Below the pieces are notes generated by a model. It did no database searches and was not told the DNA's origin. It saw only the letters and a program-made list of their open reading frames with translations. The position numbers and the translations under genes are program-made. A stretch of DNA of 35,975 bases from a virus: positions 1-35,975 of the IMG/VR virus record IMGVR_UViG_3300034120_000574; one strand, given 5' to 3'. Shown here piece by piece: positions 17,354-23,754 of the stretch (the first letter of the stretch is position 1; each line of letters opens with the position of its first letter).

Positions 17354-18149
17354 TATTTTTCATTTTTTCTGAATACTTTATTTGTTTTCCATCTTCAAAA
17401 TAAAGCATTGCTTCTGGCATTTCTCTTTTAATTCTTTCTTCTTCTATTTTAAGCCATTCTCTAGGTCCATAAATTTTTTGACTATTTAACCAAGATTGTG
17501 ACCCGTCTGAAATATAGGTAATAAAGTTTCTTACAAAAAACTTTTCTCCTTTTTTAATTGTTTTTACTCCATGAAAATATGGTGGCACTGAAGGGAAGAC
17601 TAAAATGTCTCCCGCTTTTGGCTTGTGTGAAACAAATTGTCCATCTATAAAAAATTCAATATCTCCACCATCATAGTCGTCATTAATGTATGTTGTGCAT
17701 GTTAAAAAAAACTTTGAACCTGGCCATTCAGCTTCAAATATTTTAAAATCTGTGTGATACTGCATTGCTAGATTATTTTCTAAAACATCTAAATCTTTTT
17801 TATATTTTGAAAATGAGGAAGACATTAATTGCGCTCCCTCTGGCATAACAACATTATTGTTTTTTATATATTCATTTATTGCAATGTTATATGCTTCATA
17901 AACACTATCAGATAAAAGTTTTTCTTTATCATACATTTCGCCATACTCTCTAGCTTCTGAATCTTCGTGTTTTTGTTGAGTATAGGTTCCAAAAACTGAC
18001 CACTTATCCCATTTTCTTAAATAGTATTTGCCATCAGATGTTTTTTCAGATTCTTTCATAGTTTGATATAAATCTTCTACATTTGGCAATAAATTTCTAT
18101 ATACCTCTATTTTTGGATAAATTACTATTCTTTGATACTGGTTACTCAT
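17331..18149 (-). CDS. 2OG-Fe(II) oxygenase, prolyl 4-hydroxylase type (fifth of six)
   Basis: 272 residues. The catalytic core is complete: H132-x-D134 (QYHTDFK), distal H193 (YFHGV) and a basic residue about ten later (K203), with YINDDYDGGDIEF and KPKAGDILVFPS. Residues 1-110 form a helical N-terminal part which may select substrate, with WDKWSVFGTYTQQ and an acidic segment. The C-terminal 60 residues are helical and Glu/Lys-rich. It differs clearly from its neighbours, so it is an old paralog. The start overlaps the previous stop by four bases (ATGA). Hydroxylation of a phage virion protein is possible but not shown. Confidence 0.87.
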   Translation of the reverse strand: MSNQYQRIVIYPKIEVYRNLLPNVEDLYQTMKESEKTSDGKYYLRKWDKWSVFGTYTQQKHEDSEAREYGEMYDKEKLLSDSVYEAYNIAINEYIKNNNVVMPEGAQLMSSSFSKYKKDLDVLENNLAMQYHTDFKIFEAEWPGSKFFLTCTTYINDDYDGGDIEFFIDGQFVSHKPKAGDILVFPSVPPYFHGVKTIKKGEKFFVRNFITYISDGSQSWLNSQKIYGPREWLKIEEERIKREMPEAMLYFEDGKQIKYSEKMKNNENNNTM

Positions 18150-18880
18150 GCATTTTTCTCCTTTTCGTATTTACTCTTATATGTTGGAATTATTCCATTT
18201 TGTCTATCTTGTTCCCATTTTTTATACATTAAATCTTGTTCTGATCTTATTCCCTTTAGTTCCACTTCCCATTTAGCTTTTTCTTCATCTGTGTAGACTG
18301 CATCTGCATCGTCCCAAAATGATCCAATAGTATATCTCTCTCCATTTTTAACTGTAGTTACTTCGTGCTCATTCTTATATCCACCTTTAAATATTGAAAT
18401 CATTCCAGTTTTTGGTTTTATATTAATTGGATAATGTTCAAAATTTAAATTTCCACCATCAAAATTATCATTTAAATATAAAAATATTGCATATTTACTT
18501 CTTTGAAATGCTGTAGGGTTACCGTGTTCATCAGAGTTATCGGAATGAAATCCTGCAAATGCTCCTTCTGTCCATTTTTGTGCATGATAACTAATTTCAG
18601 ACAGCTTATTGTTAAAACAAATTTCTCCAGCATTTTTTATTTTTTCTTTAAGGCTGTGAAAATATTTTGGGTCAAAACCAAACGGAATTAAATTATTATC
18701 ATATTCCCAAAAACCCATAGCATACGATTCATAAAAAGAAATTTGATTCCATTTTATGTAATCATTCTGCACAGACATTTCTAAATAATCTATAATTCTT
18801 TTGCATTCGTCTTCATTTAAAAAGTTATCTATTGTAAAAACATCGTCTTTATGTTGTTTTATATCATACATTATTGTCAT
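18146..18880 (-). CDS. 2OG-Fe(II) oxygenase, prolyl 4-hydroxylase type (fourth of six)
   Basis: 244 residues. Ligands are H112-x-D114 (FHSDNSD) and H172 (NEHEV), with R182 (NGERY) for 2-oxoglutarate. YLNDNFDGGNLNF and KPKTGMISIF are conserved. The N-terminus VFTIDNFLNEDECKRIIDYL is the usual start of this enzyme group, where the helix caps the fold. The C-terminal extension is helical. It starts 17 bases inside the previous gene. All catalytic residues are present, so the enzyme should be active. Confidence 0.87.
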   Translation of the reverse strand: MTIMYDIKQHKDDVFTIDNFLNEDECKRIIDYLEMSVQNDYIKWNQISFYESYAMGFWEYDNNLIPFGFDPKYFHSLKEKIKNAGEICFNNKLSEISYHAQKWTEGAFAGFHSDNSDEHGNPTAFQRSKYAIFLYLNDNFDGGNLNFEHYPINIKPKTGMISIFKGGYKNEHEVTTVKNGERYTIGSFWDDADAVYTDEEKAKWEVELKGIRSEQDLMYKKWEQDRQNGIIPTYKSKYEKEKNA

Positions 18881-19583
18881 CCTTTAATTTAGTTATGGTC
18901 CAAAACCAAGGAGATGTGTATCTACATCCTTCTTTAACAACATTAACCCCGTGAATATAATTCATATCTCCAGGGAAAAAATATGCTGCTCTAGCTTTTG
19001 GTTTAAATGATATATTTTGTTTTGGAAAATGTAACTCCCCGCCTTCATAGTCATCATTTAAATAAAATATTGTTCCTAAATCGTACCATGGGAAGTCATT
19101 TTCTTTTCCTGCGTCTGGGCCCTCGTGTAACTCTTTATCTGCATGGGGGAATTGATATGTTCCTTTTGGCCAACGTACAATAGCTGGGTGGGTAGACATG
19201 GCCTCTACATTATAAAATGATTCAATAACAGGTTTTAATCTATCTATAATATTTCTTAGCATTAGAACAACATCTTGATTTGCTTTCATTAAAGTATTAA
19301 GTGTGGCTACTCTATTTTCCCATACCCTATGATCATAAATTATTGTTCCATTTTCATTATAATGGGATTCTGTAACATCCCAAATTTTATTATTTTTAGC
19401 AAAATTTAATAAAAATTCTTGTTCTTCATTTGTTAAAAAGTTTTCTATTTCTTGTATCATATCTGAAGATGATCCGAAATAGCCAGAAGGTGTTATTGAT
19501 TGCCTTGCTGTTCTAATATACTTATTATCGTTTATAGAATCAACATTTTGAATTATGTCTTTTCCTTTAGCGTTTTCAAACAT
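18864..19583 (-). CDS. 2OG-Fe(II) oxygenase, prolyl 4-hydroxylase type (third of six)
   Basis: 239 residues. Ligands are H147-x-D149 (FPHADKE) and H211 (YIHGV), with R221 (GCRYTSPWFW). YLNDDYEGGELHF and KPKARAAYFFPGD are conserved. The N-terminal 60 residues hold IQEIENFLTNEEQEFLLNFA, the cap helix typical of the group. AGGAGG sits five bases before the ATG. The gene follows the second non-enzyme gene after a gap of 9 bases. The WRPKG-like VRWPKGTYQFPHAD segment before the HxD motif is typical of prolyl hydroxylases. Confidence 0.88.
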   Translation of the reverse strand: MFENAKGKDIIQNVDSINDNKYIRTARQSITPSGYFGSSSDMIQEIENFLTNEEQEFLLNFAKNNKIWDVTESHYNENGTIIYDHRVWENRVATLNTLMKANQDVVLMLRNIIDRLKPVIESFYNVEAMSTHPAIVRWPKGTYQFPHADKELHEGPDAGKENDFPWYDLGTIFYLNDDYEGGELHFPKQNISFKPKARAAYFFPGDMNYIHGVNVVKEGCRYTSPWFWTITKLKDDNNV

Positions 19584-19592
19584 ATGTGCCTC

Positions 19593-20327
19593 CTATTTAT
19601 ATTCCTTTGGTACCCAAATATTTTTTTTATAAATTCCTCCGCCTTTTACTCTAAAATTTTTAGCAGTCTTAACGTGTTTTTTTACCATTTCTTTTTTTTC
19701 ATGAAGGACTGGATCCATCGACCAATCCTCTCTTTTAAATGGAATTACTTGTGCATACGGAGTTCCTTTTGGAATTAACCCGACAAAATCATTTTTTAAA
19801 AAAAATGGAATAAGGCCAGATATAGTATACATATCACTATCTATAATACCATTAGTTGTTAAAAATGGTAAATCAAATCTATTAAGGGGATTTAAAACTA
19901 ATAAGCTATATCCTTTGGGGGTCTCCATAGCCCAATTTGGCCACCAATGAAAATGAGTTTCTCTATATCCACTTGGTACCACAAACTCTGGCATTTTTTC
20001 TCTTCTTGCACAAAACTCTTCATATCCTTTTGGCGTTTCTACGTATATCTCACCTTTATATTCGTAAAAAGCTAAATCACATGGAGTTTTTAAAAGATAC
20101 CCTAAAGAAAATGAATCTAGTAACGCTGGGCAAGACTTAAATCCAAGTCCTCTTTCTCCAAAATTATCAGTTACATAAGATCCATCATCGTTTTTCCAAT
20201 ATTTACTTGCTTGGGAAAACCAATTGGGAATGCTTAATTTTGCTGGTACTGGCAAAAAGTCTTTTGAGTCTTTGTTATATGGCCTTGAAGAATGAAAAAT
20301 AATTTTATTCATTTTTATTATTAACAT
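19593..20327 (-). CDS. Uncharacterised protein in oxygenase operon, distantly DUF6065-like
   Basis: 244 residues, no catalytic motif recognised. It contains ILFHSS-like start (KIIFHSSRPYN), PVPAKLSIPNWFSQASKYW, an LKTPCDLAFYEYKGEIYVE segment, HFHWWPNWAMETPKGYSLLV and VGLIPKGTPYAQVIPFKRE. The order, a Cys-Pro helix, a beta-rich middle and a final 'ipkGtpyaqviPf', resembles the next gene's arrangement and similar proteins in marine phages, often with oxygenases. It may fold as a cupin-type beta barrel, but that is a guess. It overlaps the previous gene by 23 bases from ATG 20327; ATG 20312 would reduce this to 8 and gives MNKIIFHSS as a natural start, and neither has a clear ribosome site. Confidence 0.55.
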   Translation of the reverse strand: MLIIKMNKIIFHSSRPYNKDSKDFLPVPAKLSIPNWFSQASKYWKNDDGSYVTDNFGERGLGFKSCPALLDSFSLGYLLKTPCDLAFYEYKGEIYVETPKGYEEFCARREKMPEFVVPSGYRETHFHWWPNWAMETPKGYSLLVLNPLNRFDLPFLTTNGIIDSDMYTISGLIPFFLKNDFVGLIPKGTPYAQVIPFKREDWSMDPVLHEKKEMVKKHVKTAKNFRVKGGGIYKKNIWVPKEYK

Positions 20328-21009
20328 AAAGTCTTATTGCTTTTACTTCATGCTCTCCTATTTTTTGACCTTTATAGTTTACTGCATCTCTGTAAAAATT
20401 AGTCCACTTACCGCTATCTGTTTTTTCTTTAACAATTTTAACGTGCTCTTCTTCTTTTAAAACTACATTATTTTTTATATTTTTATAATTGTCAATTTCA
20501 ATTATAGAGTTTTGTAAATATGATAAAGATATTGGAACAATTGATATAAATGGTTGATTAGCTTTTATAGTAATTTTTGTAAAAGGTTTAGTAATTCTTA
20601 ATGCACAGGGAAACTCTCCTTTAAAAAATGATGTACTTATAATTGTAGTAAATGCTTGTGCCCCATCTATAAACATATTTGGAACTGGCATTTGTAACAA
20701 ACTAACATCTTTATCTGTTTCAAATACTATTCCAGTTTTAAAACTTATTGTTGCATTAGCTCTTTCTGTATAGCAGTATTCTTCGCCTTCTAATATTTTA
20801 ACATGATTTCCAGATGTGTCTGATATTCCGTCCCATACAAAAGAAATATCTTTTGGAAATGAAAGGCCCCACCCTAAGCCATTTGCTAATGTTACTGGAA
20901 AACACTTATATGCATGACCATCTACTGTATTGTCCATCCAGTCTCTTTTAATATTTATTTGAGAAATATTTGCAGAGTTATTATTTTTATAGGCTGTAAC
21001 TTTATACAC
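20305..21009 (-). CDS. DUF6065-family protein in oxygenase operon
   Basis: 234 residues. The line KRDWMDNTVDGHAYKCFPV followed by TLANGLGWGLSFPKDISFVW and a WDG motif fits DUF6065 as I remember it: a 'RDWMD..t..r.AYrClPl.iAN..GW' start, then beta strands with GI-F-T and KPFTKITIKANQPFISIVPIS near the end. No function is known to me for DUF6065. The start is GTG overlapping the previous stop (TAGTG). It lies between hydroxylases 2 and 3 in the same operon, so it likely works on the same substrate or pathway. I do not see a metal site. An HMM search with the family would decide the assignment. Confidence 0.62.
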   Translation of the reverse strand: MYKVTAYKNNNSANISQINIKRDWMDNTVDGHAYKCFPVTLANGLGWGLSFPKDISFVWDGISDTSGNHVKILEGEEYCYTERANATISFKTGIVFETDKDVSLLQMPVPNMFIDGAQAFTTIISTSFFKGEFPCALRITKPFTKITIKANQPFISIVPISLSYLQNSIIEIDNYKNIKNNVVLKEEEHVKIVKEKTDSGKWTNFYRDAVNYKGQKIGEHEVKAIRLYVNNKNE

Positions 21010-21704
21010 TATGCATAATTTTCTGTATATTTTTTTTCTATTTCTCTATATTCTGGAGTATGTGGTGCTTCTAGATAGTCTAACATAGTTACTATAGAAT
21101 ACTTAACACCTTTTGTGACTGGCATAGCTGCGTGAGAATATATATAAGATGAAGGAAATAGGTATAGATCGCCAGCCTTTGGTTTAATTTTTAAATTAAA
21201 TTTATCAAAAAATAACTCTCCGCCTTCATAATCGTCATTTATATATCCGACTGATGAGAGCACACAGATATAAGAATATCCGTGATCAGAATGAACTTGG
21301 AAATGTTGATCTTCTCCGTATTTAACAAAATTAAAGGATTCCCAATAATTTAAAGGAGCAAGCCCAAACATTTTGCTATAGTCTTTAACTGGATCTATCT
21401 GTGCTACGTATGAATCTTCCCAAATTTTTTCTAAAGCATATTCAGTTTCTTTTTTATTTTCTGGGGGGACGCTTTCTCCGCCTAGCATCAAATATCCATT
21501 AGGATTACTTTTTATTTTAAAATCGGCACAATCTCTATATCTTTTATCTTCTAGATTATATCCTGTTTTTGCAGTTTTCCATTTATATGGGTTGTTTTCT
21601 TTTGATAATTCATTTTCTAATCTTGCAACTAAATTCATTGACTCTGTAAAAACATTTCTATAGACCATAATTCCTGGTGCTAAGTATTCTGCATTTTCTA
21701 ACAT
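21009..21704 (-). CDS. 2OG-Fe(II) oxygenase, prolyl 4-hydroxylase type (second of six)
   Basis: 231 residues. Ligands are H138-x-D140 (VHSDHGYSY) and H191 (YSHAAM), with K201 (GVKYS). NYWESFNFVKYGE, YINDDYEGGELFF and KPKAGDLYLFPSS are shared with the next upstream gene (21705-22322), so the two arose by tandem duplication and then diverged. The HxD motif is followed by HGYSY, which may affect substrate choice. It starts directly at the previous stop and ends overlapping a GTG start by one base. All catalytic residues are present. Confidence 0.88.
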   Translation of the reverse strand: MLENAEYLAPGIMVYRNVFTESMNLVARLENELSKENNPYKWKTAKTGYNLEDKRYRDCADFKIKSNPNGYLMLGGESVPPENKKETEYALEKIWEDSYVAQIDPVKDYSKMFGLAPLNYWESFNFVKYGEDQHFQVHSDHGYSYICVLSSVGYINDDYEGGELFFDKFNLKIKPKAGDLYLFPSSYIYSHAAMPVTKGVKYSIVTMLDYLEAPHTPEYREIEKKYTENYA

Positions 21705-22322
21705 TTATACTCCTTTATGATGCTTATCGTTATAATCAAACATTGTTACTATCGAATATTTTGTACCAGATTTTATTGGTAGCGATTTATGAGAATATAT
21801 AAAAGAAGATGGGAATAAGTATAATTGCCCAGCTTTTGGTTTAATGTATATGTTTAATTTTGGAAAATATAATTCGCCACCATCATAATTATCATTTAAA
21901 TAACCTACTCCAGAAACTGTACAAACATATGCGTCGCCGTGATCTGAGTGCTCTTCAAAATGATGACCCTCTGTATATTTAACAAAATTAAATGATTCCC
22001 AATAATTTAATTTAATATTATACATACTTGAATAGTCTTCTAAACATTCCTTTTGAGCATTATAAGAGTCCTGCCAAATAGATTGTAATTCTAGACTACT
22101 TTTATTTTTTATAATAGAAAAATTATTGGATTTTGCAATTTTAAAATCTAAACAATTTCTATATTCTGGAATTTTTTTCTTCCATCCTACCATTGCTTCT
22201 TTCCAGGAATATATTCCGTTGCTTTGTTTTATTGTACTCTCTACTCTTTCAATTAAATTAAGAGAATCTGGAAATACGTTTTCATACAGCCAAATACCAT
22301 ATCCTACTTCTATTTTTTGCAA
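21705..22322 (-). CDS. 2OG-Fe(II) oxygenase, prolyl 4-hydroxylase type (first of six)
   Basis: 205 residues. Ligands are H125-x-D127 (EHSDHGDAY) and H178 (YSHKSL), with K188 (GTKYS). YLNDNYDGGELYF and KPKAGQLYLFPSS match the close paralog downstream. It is the first gene of the operon; the start is TTG at 22322, preceded by AGAAAG and a promoter with near-consensus -35 and TGC-TATAAT. The stop of the proline-repeat Hint protein gene is only 58 bases upstream, so substrate and enzyme genes, if they are that, adjoin. The active-site residues are complete. Confidence 0.88.
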   Translation of the reverse strand: MQKIEVGYGIWLYENVFPDSLNLIERVESTIKQSNGIYSWKEAMVGWKKKIPEYRNCLDFKIAKSNNFSIIKNKSSLELQSIWQDSYNAQKECLEDYSSMYNIKLNYWESFNFVKYTEGHHFEEHSDHGDAYVCTVSGVGYLNDNYDGGELYFPKLNIYIKPKAGQLYLFPSSFIYSHKSLPIKSGTKYSIVTMFDYNDKHHKGV

Positions 22323-22348
22323 AATAAATTCTTTCTACTAGTTTATTT

Positions 22349-22377
22349 ATTATAGCAAAATAATCTAAAAATGTCTA
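22349..22377 (-). promoter_or_regulatory. Strong promoter of the oxygenase operon (extended -10)
   Basis: Minus strand TAGACA (22377-22372; 5 of 6 to TTGACA), 17-base spacer, TATAAT (22354-22349) preceded by TGC. The predicted leader is about 20 bases. This is the best promoter in the window and gives the oxygenases their own expression level. Confidence 0.75.
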
Positions 22378-22379
22378 GG

Positions 22380-22871
22380 TTATTTATTATGCGTTAATAT
22401 GCCATTGGCATAAATTAAATCATATGGTTCTGCGTTGAAGGTATGAACAGTACATTCTTCGGTAATTACCTCTAAAGATATAATTTCTTCTGAAATAATA
22501 TTACCGTTCGAATCATGTTTAGATAATATGTCTCCAACCTGAATTGATCCAGCCAAAATAAAACTATTTTGTCCGTTTCTAGTAATAAACATTGGATGCT
22601 CTGCTGTAAACCTAGAAGAAGGATCATTATTAATAATAATTGTTTCTTCTGCTAGAGAAGTATATTTATTAATAACTTCTGTTTTTACCAGCTCTCCAAA
22701 TGTTGCTGTTGGACTTGACCAAAATAATGATGAATAAGCAGCTTCATCTGCTGGCAGTTCTTGAATATCTACTGCCCATATCCAGTCACCTTCTTGAACA
22801 TCTTTTGCTGATTTATACTCAATAGAATCATTTTCACCAACAACTGTTACTGGCGTGTCATCATGTAAGCA
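22380..22871 (-). other. Hint (intein-like) autoprocessing domain, codons 291-453
   Basis: Intein/hedgehog-type module of about 163 residues at the extreme C-terminus. Conserved parts: N-terminal C-L-H-x-D-T-P, TAEH (block B), and a final T-H-N-K. No endonuclease insertion. A bacterial intein-like domain with no C-extein, expected to break the bond before C291 by N-S shift. Confidence 0.8.
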
Positions 22872-23741
22872 TTTGCTAAAGTATGGTGGGCCAAAGAATC
22901 TTGGAGGTGCAAAGAATCCTGGAGGTGCAAAGAATCCTGGAGGACTAAAGAATCCTGGAGGACTAAAGAATCCTGGAGGTGCAAAGAATCCTGGAGGTGC
23001 AAAGAATCCTGGAGGTGCAAAGAATCCTGGAGGTGCAAAGAATCCTGGAGGTGCAAAGAATCCTGGAGGTGCAAAGAATCCTGGAGGACTAAAGAATCCT
23101 GGAGGACTAAAGAATCCTGGAGGTGCAAAGAATGACGGTGGAGAAAAGAAAGTAGTTACTGAGTTCGTGGAAGCACCAGTAGATGTTCCATTAGCATTAA
23201 TTGCATAAACGGTATAACTTTGTGTCTGCCCACCAGTTTCGTCAATATTACGTGATGTGACTGTAATATTTTCATATGATGGCCCATCACTTGATACAAC
23301 GGTATATGATGAAATTGCTTTACCGCCAGTTTCTGGGGCAGTCCATGTAACATCATCTCTGTTTGCTACAGAAGAAGATACTGACGGAGAAACTGGTGCC
23401 TGCGGTACTGTAGTTACCAATATAGATGAAGATGGGTCTGAAGATACAGAGTTTCCGTATGAATTAGTTCCATAAACTGTAAATGTATAACTTGTATTTG
23501 ATGCTAGTCCAGTCATTGTTAATGGAGAAGACGACCCACTAACTGTCAATCCTGTAGGACTTGAAGTTACTGTAAAAGAAGATGCTTCTGGTGATCCTGC
23601 TGGCAATTCAAAAGAAATAATAGCGGATCCATTATTATATGCTCTTCCCGTTCCTACATCTGAAACAGAATTAATTATTGGTTTTTGCGGCTCTAAGAAA
23701 TCGTTTGTCGCTTGTGATTTTCTACCAGATCTTTTGCTCAT
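22380..23741 (-). CDS. FN3 / Pro-Pro-Gly repeat / Hint self-processing surface protein
   Basis: 453 residues. Residues about 17-112 and 113-197 are two fibronectin type III-like domains (VYGTNSYGNSVSS and SYTVYAINANGTSTG are FN3 endings). Residues 198-287 are 15 units of F-F-(A/S)-P-P-G, with variants at the ends (PPS, PPR, PPY). Residues 291-453 are a Hint (hedgehog/intein) domain: nucleophile C291 in CLHDDTPV, T379-A-E-H382 in block B, and C-terminal ANGILTHNK with H451-N452. The protein ends at K453, one residue after the HN, with no Cys/Ser/Thr extein residue, so it should cleave, not splice. It likely releases or links the FN3-repeat part. Probably a virion-tail or head-fibre protein acting outside the cell. 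AAGGAG precedes the ATG. Confidence 0.85.
   Translation of the reverse strand: MSKRSGRKSQATNDFLEPQKPIINSVSDVGTGRAYNNGSAIISFELPAGSPEASSFTVTSSPTGLTVSGSSSPLTMTGLASNTSYTFTVYGTNSYGNSVSSDPSSSILVTTVPQAPVSPSVSSSVANRDDVTWTAPETGGKAISSYTVVSSDGPSYENITVTSRNIDETGGQTQSYTVYAINANGTSTGASTNSVTTFFSPPSFFAPPGFFSPPGFFSPPGFFAPPGFFAPPGFFAPPGFFAPPGFFAPPGFFAPPGFFSPPGFFSPPGFFAPPGFFAPPRFFGPPYFSKCLHDDTPVTVVGENDSIEYKSAKDVQEGDWIWAVDIQELPADEAAYSSLFWSSPTATFGELVKTEVINKYTSLAEETIIINNDPSSRFTAEHPMFITRNGQNSFILAGSIQVGDILSKHDSNGNIISEEIISLEVITEECTVHTFNAEPYDLIYANGILTHNK
22881..23150 (-). repeat. Tandem 18-bp repeat encoding (F-F-A/S-P-P-G) units, 15 copies
   Basis: About 15 copies of an 18-base unit with almost no base difference beyond an A/S codon switch (GCA vs AGT). 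The unit order from the N-terminus is nearly mirror-symmetric (A, S, S, six A, S, S, A). The repeats keep frame when copy number changes by one, so length variation by slippage or recombination would not break the protein. Confidence 0.95.
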
Positions 23742-23754
23742 TTATAATATCTCC

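Noticed and set aside
22380-22871. A splicing intein
   Set aside because: There is no C-extein beyond one Lys and no Cys/Ser/Thr after the final Asn, so splicing is not possible.
22881-23150. CRISPR-like array from short direct repeats
   Set aside because: Units are contiguous 18-mers without spacers and lie in frame within a coding gene.
22855-23208. Plus-strand open frame with NPGGAK repeats
   Set aside because: It is the antisense of the PPG repeat; the 18-base unit lacks stops in several frames, and it has no ribosome site or start context.
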